NCBI RefSeq assembly: GCF_019090095.1
Contig: NZ_JAGQFP010000002.1
Location: 124,001 to 188,000, forward strand
Reading direction: 5' to 3'
Length of the DNA stretch: 64,000 bases
Source: Stutzerimonas stutzeri
GTDB lineage: Bacteria > Pseudomonadota > Gammaproteobacteria > Pseudomonadales > Pseudomonadaceae
Shown: piece after piece, positions 35,366 through 44,497 of the stretch
Layout: every line of letters starts with the position of its first letter
How positions within the stretch are numbered: the stretch's first letter is position 1
The notes under the pieces: generated by a model
Databases searched by the model: none
What the model was told of the DNA's origin: nothing
What the model saw: the letters and a program-made list of their open reading frames with translations, nothing else
Program-made: the position numbers and the translations under genes

Positions 35366-36346
35366 ATGAGTATCGAAGTCAAAGGCGTCAACAAACGGTT
35401 CGGCGCATTCAAGGCGCTGGACGACATCAGCCTGAACATCCAGAGCGGCGAACTGGTCGCCCTGCTCGGCCCTTCCGGCTGCGGCAAGACCACCCTGCTG
35501 CGCATCATCGCCGGCCTTGAGCAGCTGGACAGCGGCAGCATCGGCTTCCACGGCGAGGACGTCTCGAACCACGACGTGCGCGACCGCAACGTCGGTTTCG
35601 TGTTTCAGCACTACGCGCTGTTCCGCCACATGACAGTGTTCGACAACGTCGCCTTCGGCCTGCGCATGAAGCACAAATCGGTACGCCAGAGCGAAACGAC
35701 GATCAAGCAGAAGGTCCATGAGCTGCTCGATCTGGTTCAGCTCGACTGGCTGGGCAACCGCTACCCCGAGCAGCTGTCCGGCGGCCAGCGTCAGCGCATT
35801 GCCCTGGCCCGCGCCCTGGCGGTGGAGCCCAAAGTGCTGCTGCTCGACGAGCCTTTTGGCGCGCTGGATGCCAAGGTGCGCAAGGAGCTGCGCCGCTGGC
35901 TGGCACGGCTGCACGAGGAGGTGCACTTGACCAGCGTGTTCGTCACCCATGATCAGGAAGAAGCGATGGAGGTCGCCGACCGGATCGTGGTGATGAACAA
36001 GGGTGTGATCGAGCAGATCGGCTCGCCCGCCGAGGTCTACCGCCAACCGGCCAGCGATTTCGTCTATCACTTCCTGGGCGACGCCAACCAGTTGCAGGTC
36101 GGCGCACAGCAGATTCTCTTCCGCCCGCACGAGATCCACCTGTCACGCGACGCCGGGGTCGATCTTCAACCGGCCGAAGTGCGCGACATTCGACCGCTTG
36201 GCGCCGTCACCCGGGTCACCCTGCGGGTCGCCGGCCAGCTGCAGCCCATCGAGGCAGAAGTCGCGCATGATCACCACAGCCTGCCGGACCTCGTGCGCGG
36301 CGAAACGCTGTTCTTCAGGCCGGCAACCGCCGTCGCAGCGCGCTGA
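35366..36346 (+). CDS. cysA: Sulfate ABC transporter ATP-binding protein CysA
   Basis: 326 residues. Walker A GPSGCGKT (35-42), signature LSGGQ (137-141), Walker B ending in DE at 161-162, and a C-terminal TOBE-like regulatory domain ([13 protein letters not shown] onward). Powers the CysTW importer. Last gene of the sbp operon. Confidence 0.96.
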   Translation: MSIEVKGVNKRFGAFKALDDISLNIQSGELVALLGPSGCGKTTLLRIIAGLEQLDSGSIGFHGEDVSNHDVRDRNVGFVFQHYALFRHMTVFDNVAFGLRMKHKSVRQSETTIKQKVHELLDLVQLDWLGNRYPEQLSGGQRQRIALARALAVEPKVLLLDEPFGALDAKVRKELRRWLARLHEEVHLTSVFVTHDQEEAMEVADRIVVMNKGVIEQIGSPAEVYRQPASDFVYHFLGDANQLQVGAQQILFRPHEIHLSRDAGVDLQPAEVRDIRPLGAVTRVTLRVAGQLQPIEAEVAHDHHSLPDLVRGETLFFRPATAVAAR

Positions 36347-36383
36347 TGCACAGCCGCCGCGCTGTTCCGGCGGCCAAATGCGC

Positions 36384-36408
36384 AAAAAAAACGCGCCCGA
36401 AGGCGCGT
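36384..36408 (-). terminator. Rho-independent terminator of the ferritin-like operon
   Basis: 7-bp stem ACGCGCC/GGCGCGT (36391-36397 and 36402-36408) with a CGAA tetraloop. Read on the minus strand it is followed by a run of at least seven T, so it terminates the leftward ferritin-like operon that ends at 36431. On the plus strand only four A follow, so cysA transcripts probably need another signal. Confidence 0.88.
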
Positions 36409-36430
36409 AAAAGGATGAAGCGCACGCGTA

Positions 36431-37153
36431 TTACTTGACCTGGGCGACCAGGTCTCGACGTATCAACGTCTTGATCTTCACCAGATGGTCGTCTTCCTGG
36501 TCCTTGGCCTTGTGAAAGCCCTTGGCGATGCGCGGATGCCCGCCCGCGTCGGCCAGCTCGATCAGCAGCTCCCAGGCGGCGTTGTCTTCGAGTTCGGCGG
36601 TCAACAGCGCGCTGAGGCCCTGAGCAACATTGGTTCGCGGATCGGTCAGCACCTGCATGAGGCCCATTGACTTGACCGCGACCACATCGGCGCACGGCGT
36701 TTGCGCAGTCGGGTCGGCGCCGAGCGTCTCAATGGCGTCGGCGACCATGTTCATGTGCTCGAATTCTTCGTCGCGGATGTGCTGCAGCACCTGTACCAGT
36801 TCCGATTCGCCTGCCTCGAGCGCCTTGGCCTTGGCAATCATCGCGTCGTACAGGCGCACGCCGCTACGCTCGAACGCCAAGCGTTCGCCGAGCTTGTCGA
36901 CCAGCAGCTCGGGGCTCTTGCCCAGCGCCATGTCGAATGTCGACTTGAGCATGCCCTTGGCCGAACCGGGGACCGGAACCGAGCCGATGCGATCGGCCTC
37001 TTCGGCACGGGTGGCACGTTCCATCATCAAGCCCTTGGAATCGCCCGGCACGTCCGGATGGATCTCGTTGACGGCGTCGAGCAGGCGCTTGGTGTCCTTC
37101 GGTGACATCTGCACGCCAGTGAAATTGGTGCCCAGTTTTGCTGAATTAGCCAT
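36431..37153 (-). CDS. Ferritin-like domain protein
   Basis: 240 residues, mainly helical. Ferritin-type metal motifs are visible: the ERSGVRLYDAM segment with Glu, RDEEFEHMNM (ExxH) and, in the second half, ELEDNAAWELLIELA and DQEDDHLVKI. The first 55 residues (PKDTKRLLDAVNEIHPDVPG) are an extension not typical of ferritins. It is co-transcribed with the upstream second ferritin-like gene, 13 nt away. Likely iron or peroxide related; exact role unknown. Confidence 0.8.
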   Translation of the reverse strand: MANSAKLGTNFTGVQMSPKDTKRLLDAVNEIHPDVPGDSKGLMMERATRAEEADRIGSVPVPGSAKGMLKSTFDMALGKSPELLVDKLGERLAFERSGVRLYDAMIAKAKALEAGESELVQVLQHIRDEEFEHMNMVADAIETLGADPTAQTPCADVVAVKSMGLMQVLTDPRTNVAQGLSALLTAELEDNAAWELLIELADAGGHPRIAKGFHKAKDQEDDHLVKIKTLIRRDLVAQVK

Positions 37154-37166
37154 GTCCTTTCTCTCC

Positions 37167-38342
37167 TCAGGAAACCTTGCGCATCTGCATGAGTTCGCCG
37201 CCCGGCGCCCACTGGTAACCGGCCGAGACGATGTTCGACGCGATGCCTTCGGAATTGAGCTGGGCGCGGTAATCCAGGGAGTTTTGCGGCTCCTGGCTCT
37301 TGTCGACGTATTGGGTGCCGTGGGTGCGCAGGTTGACCTCGGCGGCGAGGACCTGACGGACGAATTCGCGCTGGCTCTTGAACTCGATCATTTTCGGCAA
37401 GGGTCCGCCGAGGATTTCCGCCGGATCGCGGCGCTCGATGTTCTTGAAGTGCTCGCAGGCAACGTTCAGATGGCCCAGCTCGTAATCGAGGAAGCGCTCC
37501 CACATCGCCTTGATGCGCGGGTTGGTTTCCTGCTCGGCGCAGCTGGCGTAGGCGTAGACTTCCATCGCCTCGTGCACCAGCCACTTCTCCATGAAAGATT
37601 CCTGCGGGTCGGCCAGCGAACCGTACTGGGTCACGTGCTGCTCTTCGACCGAAGCGATCTCGGCATACAGCTGACGGGCCAGCGGATCGGCGAACAGCGG
37701 GCCGATGTTCATGTAGTAGTCGTGGGTCTGGAATTCGGCTGCGGTGATCATCGCCGCATGGATCTTGGTGATCAGTGCGGCCTGCTCTTTCTCGTAGCTT
37801 TCGCGTAGATCGTTGTCCGGATGACGATGATGTTCGGACGTCTGCCGACCCGGCACGATGTCGGTATAACCCTGCAGGATGTTGTTCGCATCCTTGCCTT
37901 CGAGACGATCGAGCATCGCCGAATAGCGGTATAGGTGATCGAAGTCTTCCAGCAGGCCGAAGCGATAGGTCTGCGCCTGGTAAGGATCGGGCTCGGTCTG
38001 CGCAACCGCCGCAGTCACCTCGATGGCGACCTGCTCATAGGCGACGGTGGTTTCCAGCGGTGAGTGGTCAGCCGAGATCAGCCAATTGACCATGGTCGCC
38101 TGATGCTGCTCGACGCGACGGATCTCGGCGAGCGGACCACGTAGCTGGCCGGTGATCCGCGCAATGCCGTGCTTGAGGCGCAGCGCATCGGTTTCGATCC
38201 CGTTCATCAGGATGATCCGCACACGGGTAAACGCGTCATCGTCGAGCTTGCTGATCGGCTTGCCCGCCATCTCTTTCCAGGTGAACGTTTGCTTTTCGAG
38301 GGGCGTGCCCTTGTTGTCAAGGATGCCGGATAGGTTATCCAT
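37167..38342 (-). CDS. Ferritin-like hypothetical protein, partner of the downstream gene
   Basis: 391 residues, acidic and helical. It has ExxH-type pairs (EIASVEEQHVTQY, and ELGHLNVACEHFKN) consistent with a di-iron four-helix bundle in the second half, plus VHEAMEVYAYASCAEQE. No signal peptide. First gene of a two-gene minus-strand operon; AGGCTCC-type purine-rich sequence lies just upstream of the ATG. I recognise the metal pattern but no named family. Confidence 0.72.
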   Translation of the reverse strand: MDNLSGILDNKGTPLEKQTFTWKEMAGKPISKLDDDAFTRVRIILMNGIETDALRLKHGIARITGQLRGPLAEIRRVEQHQATMVNWLISADHSPLETTVAYEQVAIEVTAAVAQTEPDPYQAQTYRFGLLEDFDHLYRYSAMLDRLEGKDANNILQGYTDIVPGRQTSEHHRHPDNDLRESYEKEQAALITKIHAAMITAAEFQTHDYYMNIGPLFADPLARQLYAEIASVEEQHVTQYGSLADPQESFMEKWLVHEAMEVYAYASCAEQETNPRIKAMWERFLDYELGHLNVACEHFKNIERRDPAEILGGPLPKMIEFKSQREFVRQVLAAEVNLRTHGTQYVDKSQEPQNSLDYRAQLNSEGIASNIVSAGYQWAPGGELMQMRKVS

Positions 38343-38594
38343 GGAGCCTCCGTTTGAACGGCTTGTCTTGGCTAGGCGTACGGGTTCATACGGCCAAAAT
38401 CACGGGCCAGCTGAGCTGACGGTCTAGAAAATGGACGGAGGCACGGCGAAAAGAATTCCATCGCTTCGAGCGCGAACGCGCAGGGAGACGACAAGCGGCA
38501 GCCGCCAACCTCGTCGATCAGGCGCCGAACCGCTTAGCGATAAAGTGCCGCCACGCCGCGACCGGCCTGCCATGAAGCGAAGCGGTGTGACCTT

Positions 38595-39674
38595 TCAGCG
38601 GAGCGCTTCGAGCTGACGTGTCCGCTCGTCGGCGGGCAGCTGCCCCAGCGCCTCGACCTGGGTATGGAAACGCTGCCAGTCGCCACCGACCTGGTCGAAC
38701 AGCGCCGCGAAGGCAGGCACCCAGCGGTCGTAGAGACCGAAGGGCACCAGGCTGGCGTTGTTCAGCGGCTGAGCCATCCAGCGGTCGAAACGGCCGTCGC
38801 CCTGCCAGGCACCGTCTCGCAGCTGGCGGTAACGCTGGCGCAGCTGCATGAACGTTTCCTGTTTGGCGGCGCGCATGGCCGCTTCGTCCAAGTCCGAGGC
38901 ATACAGCGCGGCCAGGCGCTCACGGGTGTCGAGCAGCAGCTGGCTGAACTCGGCATAGCGTTGCCGAGCGGTCTGGTCGGGCGGCGGCAGGCCCTGGCTG
39001 CTGCGCCACTGGCGCAGCCCCTCGCGTTCGACGAAGGAGGCATAGGCTTCGTTGAACGCGGTGTCGCCAGACACATACAGACGCTGGTGCGCCAGCTCGT
39101 GAAAGATCAACCCGGCCAGGCGCTCATCGTCCCAGCGCAACATCGAGCTGAGCAGCGGATCGTCGAACCAGCCGAGGGTCGAATAGGCATGCACCCCGGC
39201 GACCAGGGTGTCGTAGCCCTTGGCTTCAAGCAGCGCCGCCGCCCCTCGCGCCCGTCCTGGCTGGTAATAGCCGCGATAGGCCACACAACCGGCGATCGGA
39301 AAACAGTGCTTGAGCGGCGTGACCGAAAAGGCCTCGGTGGCGAACAGATTCCACACCACGTAGGGCCGCTGGATATCGGCGTAGAGGGTGTAGCTGCCAT
39401 TGTCCGGCAACCCCAACGCGGAACTGGCGAAGCGTCTAGCCTGCAGCGCCTGGGCCAGGCGTTGGCGCAGGTGTGGCTCGGTTTGCGGGCGTTCGATGAT
39501 CGCCGCGATGGGTTCGCGTTGGCGCAACAACTGCAGCTGACCGACCGCCAATTGCCCGTAATAGGTGCTGCAACCATTCAGACCAACGGCAAACAGCAGC
39601 GGAACCCAGAGCCGGCTGCGCTTGTCGACAAGGGCGGTTTTCAGCTTCGACACCAACAAATCGCTTACCCGCAT
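38595..39674 (-). CDS. Predicted zinc aminopeptidase, lipoprotein (DUF2265/PF10023 type)
   Basis: 359 residues. Lipobox LNGC (Cys35) follows a hydrophobic segment after a long charged n-region, so the true start may be slightly downstream of the ATG at 39674. Zinc-protease motif HELAHQRLYVSGDTAFNEAYA (HExxH plus downstream Glu) is intact, as is YRGYYQPGRA. Predicted periplasmic, membrane-anchored peptidase. Start confidence is low. Confidence 0.82.
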   Translation of the reverse strand: MRVSDLLVSKLKTALVDKRSRLWVPLLFAVGLNGCSTYYGQLAVGQLQLLRQREPIAAIIERPQTEPHLRQRLAQALQARRFASSALGLPDNGSYTLYADIQRPYVVWNLFATEAFSVTPLKHCFPIAGCVAYRGYYQPGRARGAAALLEAKGYDTLVAGVHAYSTLGWFDDPLLSSMLRWDDERLAGLIFHELAHQRLYVSGDTAFNEAYASFVEREGLRQWRSSQGLPPPDQTARQRYAEFSQLLLDTRERLAALYASDLDEAAMRAAKQETFMQLRQRYRQLRDGAWQGDGRFDRWMAQPLNNASLVPFGLYDRWVPAFAALFDQVGGDWQRFHTQVEALGQLPADERTRQLEALR

Positions 39675-39789
39675 GCGTGACCCAAGGGGTCGGTGCGCTG
39701 AGCGTACAACGACGGCGAAGCCCACCCAATCATCAATGGCAACGTGCTCTTGCAGCCAGACCGTCCAGCCAGCGGTCGGAGACCCACTC

Positions 39790-40218
39790 ATGCGAATCCT
39801 GCTCCTTGCTCTCGTGCTTTCCACCTTTGGCGGCTGCGCCCTGTGGATGCCCCGGCCGGACCCGAATCAGGCCTGGATCGAGCTGGCCCCGCGCGATGAA
39901 ACGACCACCTTGAAGGCCGTCGCAGTGGACCAGCAGCCCCTGGATGACCACCGTTATTTCCAGGTTCCCCCTGGCAGCCACCAGCTGGGCATGCGCTACC
40001 GCTTCGAGGTCGGCCCGGCCAATGTCGGTGGCGACAGCGAGGCCCTCGAGCGCGATTGCCGTCTGACCCTGGAATACGACAGCTTCGATGCCGGCGCGCG
40101 CTACCGACTGGTCGCCGGCGGTTACGGCTTCCGCCCCTGGGCGCGCCTCTATGACCAGCACGACCAGCTATTGGCCAAGGCCACCGAACGCGGCTGCGGA
40201 GGCGTCGCGACGCGCTGA
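39790..40218 (+). CDS. Small lipoprotein, paralogue of the next gene
   Basis: 142 residues. Lipobox STFGGC (Cys16). The mature part has WIELAPRDE, then RYFQVPPGSHQLGMRYRFEV and a Cys in ERDCRLTLEYD, the same order of motifs as in the protein at 40338. GGAG lies 8 nt upstream of the ATG. Diverges from the aminopeptidase gene. Function unknown. Confidence 0.8.
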   Translation: MRILLLALVLSTFGGCALWMPRPDPNQAWIELAPRDETTTLKAVAVDQQPLDDHRYFQVPPGSHQLGMRYRFEVGPANVGGDSEALERDCRLTLEYDSFDAGARYRLVAGGYGFRPWARLYDQHDQLLAKATERGCGGVATR

Positions 40219-40337
40219 GGGGCGGCTGAACCGTTGCCGCGTCACGCAGTCGTTGAAATAGGGCCGCGTCTGGCTCAGGCTCAGAGGCTGACCGTCGCGG
40301 CACCTGCCGATCCGGCGGTCGTCCGGAGGATTTCATC

Positions 40338-40748
40338 ATGCGTGCCCCGCTTGCCCTGTTTCTCGTGTTCGGTCTGGCCGGTTGCGCCGGCCCGCTGCCC
40401 GCGCCGCAAGCCGACATGGCCTGGGTCGACCTGAGCGCCCAGCCCAGCGATATCTTCATGTCCGATCGGCTGGACGAAAAACACACGCCCGACGGTCGCT
40501 ATTTCCAGGTCAGCCCCGGCGCGCATGAACTCGAGGCGCGCTACGAATTCGAAATCAGCAGCGGCGGCCTCGGCGAGTTCGGCGAAACCCAATACCTGCG
40601 CTGTACCCTGGTCATCCGCTATGACAACTTCCAGCCCGGCCAGCGCTACCTGTTCCAGGCGCGCTCGCTGGGCTTCACGCCACAGGGCTGGCTGTACGAC
40701 GAGCAACGCAACGTCCTGGCGCGCGCCGAAGCTGAACACTGCTACTGA
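40338..40748 (+). CDS. Small lipoprotein, paralogue of the previous gene
   Basis: 136 residues with lipobox LAGC (Cys16). Matching motifs WVDLSAQP, GRYFQVSPGAHELEARYEFEI, LRCTLVIRYD and GWLYDEQ show that it arose by duplication with the gene at 39790. CCGGAGGATT upstream gives a good ribosome site. Function unknown; both are predicted periplasmic. Confidence 0.82.
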   Translation: MRAPLALFLVFGLAGCAGPLPAPQADMAWVDLSAQPSDIFMSDRLDEKHTPDGRYFQVSPGAHELEARYEFEISSGGLGEFGETQYLRCTLVIRYDNFQPGQRYLFQARSLGFTPQGWLYDEQRNVLARAEAEHCY

Positions 40749-40777
40749 GCGCGTCGCGGTCAGCCAAGAGGTAGATG

Positions 40778-41773
40778 ATGTCCCGTATCGAACACACCCG
40801 TTTTTCCACCCTCGACCTGGCGCCGATCCGTGATGATGGTGACGCCGGCCTCGCCCTGCGCAACTCGCTGGCCCTGGCGCAACATGTCGAAAAGCTCGGC
40901 TTCGAGCGCTTCTGGGTCGCCGAACACCACAACATGGATGGCATCGCCAGTGCGGCCGCCTCCGTGCTGATCGGCTACCTGGCCGCCGGCACCTCGCGCA
41001 TCCGCCTGGGCGCCGGCGGGGTGATGTTGCCCAATCACGCGCCGCTGGTGATCGCCGAGCAGTTCGGCACGCTGGAGGCGCTCTATCCGGGGCGCATCGA
41101 CCTGGGTCTCGGCCGGGCGCCGGGCGCCGACCAGTTCACCGCACACGCGCTGCGCCGCGACCGCATGGGCAGTGCCGACGACTTCCCGGCCGATGTCGAG
41201 GAGCTGCAGCGCCTGCTCGGTCCGCGCCAGCCCAACCAGCGGGTGATTGCCATGCCGGGCACCGGCAGCAAGGTGCCGATCTGGTTGCTCGGCTCGAGCC
41301 TGTTCAGCGCCCAGTTGGCGGCGGCCAAGGGCCTGCCCTACGCCTTCGCCTCGCACTTCGCGCCGCGTTATGTGCATGAGGCGATTCGCCTGTACCGCGA
41401 AAACTTCCGACCCACGGAGGTGCTGGACAAGCCCTACGTGATGCTCGGCGTACCACTGATGACCGCCGATACGGACGAGCAGGCCGAATACCTGGCGACC
41501 ACCGCTTACCAGCGCATCCTCGCGCTGATCCGCGGCCAGAGCCTGGTGCTGGTGCCACCGGTGCCGAGCATGCAGGGCAAATGGCTGCCCCACGAACAGG
41601 AGGCCGTCGGCAATTTCCTCGGCATGGCCCTGATCGGCGGACCGGAGAAAATCCGCGCACGGCTGGAGATCCTGCTGGAACAGACCGGCGCCGACGAGCT
41701 GATCTTCACCTGCGACTTCTACGAGACCGCCGACCGCCACCACGCCTTCGACATCCTCGCCGGGCTGCGCTGA
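40778..41773 (+). CDS. Luciferase-like (LLM class) flavin-dependent oxidoreductase
   Basis: 331 residues. LLM-type TIM barrel with family stretches [25 protein letters not shown] (shown here in part: FWVAEHHN), [28 protein letters not shown] and [13 protein letters not shown]. The start at 40778 is preferred over the adjacent ATG at 40775 because AAGAGG is then 6 nt away. Uses FMN or F420-like flavin; substrate unknown. Confidence 0.92.
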   Translation: MSRIEHTRFSTLDLAPIRDDGDAGLALRNSLALAQHVEKLGFERFWVAEHHNMDGIASAAASVLIGYLAAGTSRIRLGAGGVMLPNHAPLVIAEQFGTLEALYPGRIDLGLGRAPGADQFTAHALRRDRMGSADDFPADVEELQRLLGPRQPNQRVIAMPGTGSKVPIWLLGSSLFSAQLAAAKGLPYAFASHFAPRYVHEAIRLYRENFRPTEVLDKPYVMLGVPLMTADTDEQAEYLATTAYQRILALIRGQSLVLVPPVPSMQGKWLPHEQEAVGNFLGMALIGGPEKIRARLEILLEQTGADELIFTCDFYETADRHHAFDILAGLR

Positions 41774-42199
41774 GCCAAGCAGGCGCGCCTTGGCAGAGCA
41801 CAGGCCTGCCAAGCCCCAAAAGCTTCGCCCCGAGGGCGGGGCTCCTACAAAAAAAACAGTGCACGCCGCCCCCATTGTGGGAGGCGCGCCCTCGCGCCGA
41901 ATGTCGCCAATCCGGCGCTAGAAAGCTTCGCCCGAGTCGGGCCTCCGAGGGCGGCCCGGGCATGGCGCCGCTTGTGCAGACGGCGCGCTTTGTCCTGTGG
42001 GAGGCGCGCCCGGCGGCAGACGCAGGCCTCAGGCCTGCCAAGCCCTAACAGCTTCGCCCCCAGGTCGGGTCTCCTACAGAAAACGCACCGCCCTTACCTG
42101 CTTTCGCTCGACGAACGCGGCTGAACCCCGTCGAAGCATCCCTATCGAATCATCTGCCATGCGCACTTCGGCGCGTCGCGCTTGTTTGCGGAAGACTGA
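41774..42199. other. Intergenic region with degenerate palindromes
   Basis: 426 nt without a supported gene; it is occupied by the degenerate repeat copies listed at 41821-42077. Codons in the open frames here are made of the repeats. Confidence 0.7.
41821..42077. repeat. Degenerate REP-like elements (two alternating types)
   Basis: Type one begins AGCTTCGCCC (41821, 41924, 42050) and in two copies ends CTCCTACA; type two begins GTGGGAGGCGCGCCC (41877, 41997). They alternate, and the sequence before 41821 and before 42050 (GGCCTGCCAAGCCC) is itself duplicated. The copies differ more from each other than those of the other REP families here, so this looks like an old, decaying BIME. Confidence 0.8.
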
Positions 42200-43564
42200 A
42201 TGAATTTTCTTGAATGGATGGCCGTTCTTGGCGTCCTGCTATTGATCCTCGCCTTGGCATCGGCCTACCTGCGCTGGCTGCCAGTTACCACCTCGCTGAT
42301 CTATCTCGGCTTCGGGCTGCTGATCGGGCACCTCGGCATCGGCCTGTGGGAGATGGAGTTCCTGCTGATCGCTGACTGGATGGAGCACCTCACCGAAGTC
42401 GTCGTGCTGGTGTCGCTGTTCGTCAGCGGCCTGAAATTGCGTATGCCGCTGCGCCATCCGGCGTGGCGCAGCACCTATGTCCTGGCGGGCCCGGTGATGC
42501 TGGCCTGCATTGCCGGCGTCGCGCTGTTCTGCCATTACGTGATAGGCCTGAACTGGGGCCTGGCGGTATTGACCGGCGCGATCCTGGCGCCTACCGATCC
42601 AGTGCTGGCCAGCCTGGTGCAGGTCAACAATTCTCGCGACAGCGATCATGTGCGCTATGGCCTGTCCGGCGAAGCGGGGTTCAACGACGGCACCGCCTTC
42701 CCCTTCGTGGTGTTCGCCCTGCTGCTGATCGAGCAGGAAAACCTGGCGCTGGGCTGGGTCAGCGAATGGGCGCTGCACCGGTTGGTCTGGGCGGTGCCGG
42801 CCGGGCTGCTGTTCGGTTACCTGCTGGGCAAGCTGATCGGCAAACTGGCGATCTACCTGCGCACCCGCTACGTCGATACATCAATGTCGCCAAACGATTC
42901 GCTGGCGCTGGCCCTGATCGCGCTGGCCTATGTCGGCTCCGAACTGATCGGCGCCTGGGGCTTTCTGGCGGTGTTCGCTGCGGGGCTGGGGCTGCGGCGG
43001 GCCGAGGTTTCGGTGGCCAAGCGATCCGAAACGCCATCCGAAGAGCTGATCGCCCATGTGGTTCCGCATTTGGCCGAAGGCGGCATGACGCCCCGTGAGC
43101 TGCCGTTGGAGCGCGACAGCATTGCCGAACCCAAGGTCGCGGCCGGGGTGATGATGGGCGATATCCTCACCTTCGGTGGGCAACTGGAGCGCAGCCTCGA
43201 GGTGCTGCTGGTGACCATGCTCGGCGTGCTGGTATCGGAGCACTGGGACTGGCGAGCGGTTCCGCTGGCGCTGACGTTGTTCCTGCTGATCCGGCCGTTG
43301 AGCGTCTGGTTGCTGATGCCGCGGCGCTACCTCGATCGCCGCCAGATGCTGACCGTCGGGTGGTTCGGCATCCGTGGCATCGGCAGCCTGTATTACCTCA
43401 GCTACGCCGTCACCCACGGCCTGCTGCCGAACGAAGCCGAGCAGGTCATCGAACTGGTGATTCCGGTGGTCGCGCTGAGCATCCTGTTGCATGGCCTCAG
43501 TACGCAACCGCTGCTGCGCTATTACGAGCGTAGCCGCGGTCAGGTACCGACCTCCCCGCCTTGA
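42200..43564 (+). CDS. Cation:proton antiporter (CPA1-type, NhaP-like)
   Basis: 454 residues with about twelve membrane helices. CPA1 signatures: GAILAPTDPVLASLVQ, the ion-binding GEAGFNDGTAFPFV (ND motif) and GWFGIRGIGSLYYL near the end. GGAAG lies shortly before the ATG. Predicted Na+(K+)/H+ exchange across the inner membrane. Confidence 0.93.
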   Translation: MNFLEWMAVLGVLLLILALASAYLRWLPVTTSLIYLGFGLLIGHLGIGLWEMEFLLIADWMEHLTEVVVLVSLFVSGLKLRMPLRHPAWRSTYVLAGPVMLACIAGVALFCHYVIGLNWGLAVLTGAILAPTDPVLASLVQVNNSRDSDHVRYGLSGEAGFNDGTAFPFVVFALLLIEQENLALGWVSEWALHRLVWAVPAGLLFGYLLGKLIGKLAIYLRTRYVDTSMSPNDSLALALIALAYVGSELIGAWGFLAVFAAGLGLRRAEVSVAKRSETPSEELIAHVVPHLAEGGMTPRELPLERDSIAEPKVAAGVMMGDILTFGGQLERSLEVLLVTMLGVLVSEHWDWRAVPLALTLFLLIRPLSVWLLMPRRYLDRRQMLTVGWFGIRGIGSLYYLSYAVTHGLLPNEAEQVIELVIPVVALSILLHGLSTQPLLRYYERSRGQVPTSPP

Positions 43565-43617
43565 CGGCGCAGTGCCGGGCAAGCCGAACCGCCGGACTAC
43601 GCTGCCAACGACGCCGA

Positions 43618-43833
43618 TCAACTCTCGGCGAGGCGGAAACCGACCTTCATGGTGACCTGATAATGGCCGACCTTGCCGTTCTCGACATGGCCGCGGATTT
43701 CGCCGACTTCGAACCATTCGACATTGCGCAGCGTCCTGCTGGCTTCGGCGATGCCGTTCTGAATCGCCTCGTCCACGCTGGTGCGCGAAGAGCCGACGAT
43801 TTCGATCTTTTTGTAGGTGTGGTGATCCGACAT
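43618..43833 (-). CDS. Dodecin family flavin-binding protein
   Basis: 71 residues, matching dodecin in length and motifs: TYKKIEIVGSS, DEAIQNGIAEASRTLRNVEWFEV (the flavin-stacking Trp) and VGHYQVTMKVGFRL. Dodecamers store riboflavin or FMN. Convergent with the antiporter gene 53 nt away. Confidence 0.95.
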   Translation of the reverse strand: MSDHHTYKKIEIVGSSRTSVDEAIQNGIAEASRTLRNVEWFEVGEIRGHVENGKVGHYQVTMKVGFRLAES

Positions 43834-44281
43834 TAGATTTCCCCTTTTGCGATCTGAGGGAGCCTCCGCTCGGTAGTGACGCGTCCTGTCTAGCTGAGGC
43901 CCGTACAGCGGGTTGGAAGTTCAGCGCAACGGCTCAATGGCGTGCAATACCGCTGAACCGACACCCCGTCCTGGGCAGGCCGGCTTGCCGCCGGAATTCG
44001 CGGTCAAGACCGCTACCACGCAGGCCTCGCGGCGGGCGGGACGACTTCAAGCCGGGGGAGATTTGTGGGAGCGGTCTCGACCGCGAGCTTATAGCTCAAC
44101 ACCGACGCGCCAGTTGTCCTGCGAGCCCATCGGGGATACGCATGACGAGGCCGGCTTGCCGCCGGAATTCGCGGTCAAGACCGCTACCACGCAGGCCTCG
44201 CGGCGGGCGGGACGGCTTCAAGCCGGGGAGGAACTGTGGGAGCGGTCTCGACCGCGAGCTTTTGTGGATGGCGCGATCAGC
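43834..44281. other. Intergenic region filled by duplicated REP block
   Basis: 448 nt without a supported gene. It contains the duplicated block of about 114 bp (43977-44261) and about 140 nt of unique sequence before it, in which I see no promoter or RNA. Confidence 0.7.
43977..44261. repeat. Direct duplication of a block carrying an inverted REP pair, 171-bp offset
   Basis: The block starting AGGCCGGCTTGCCGCCGG occurs at 43977 and 44148 and runs about 114 nt each, nearly identical. Each contains a reverse family A palindrome with CTACCAC in place of CTCCCAC (43997-44019 and 44168-44190) and a forward palindrome (44065-44090 and 44236-44260). Unique 57-nt sequence separates the blocks. Confidence 0.93.
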
Positions 44282-44497
44282 TTATTCGATGCGCCGATAG
44301 GGGTACTGCTGCGCCTTGAACACCTGGTTGAAATGGCGCCCTAGCGAGTCGGCCTCCAGCAACTCCTGCACCACCTCGGCCGGCACCTGTTCGTAGCGAT
44401 AGACCGAGCCGTTGTGAAACTCCACCTCCAGTGCCTGTTCGTCGGGGTCGTAGCCCAGGGCGCGCAGGCTGCGCGAGGTCACCGCCACCCTTTTCAT
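44282..44497 (-). CDS. KTSC domain protein
   Basis: 71 residues starting MKRVAVTSRSLRALGYDP and containing EFHNGSVYRYEQVP, both typical of the KTSC family. The ATG overlaps the ABC exporter stop by 4 bp. Last gene of the glycan operon. The family function is unknown; some members act near RNA or DNA enzymes. Confidence 0.88.
   Translation of the reverse strand: MKRVAVTSRSLRALGYDPDEQALEVEFHNGSVYRYEQVPAEVVQELLEADSLGRHFNQVFKAQQYPYRRIE

Noticed and set aside
34397..36139. 580-codon minus-strand frame opposite cysW-cysA
   Set aside because: Shadow frame crossing two real genes; composition dominated by Gln, Asp and Arg from the reverse complement.
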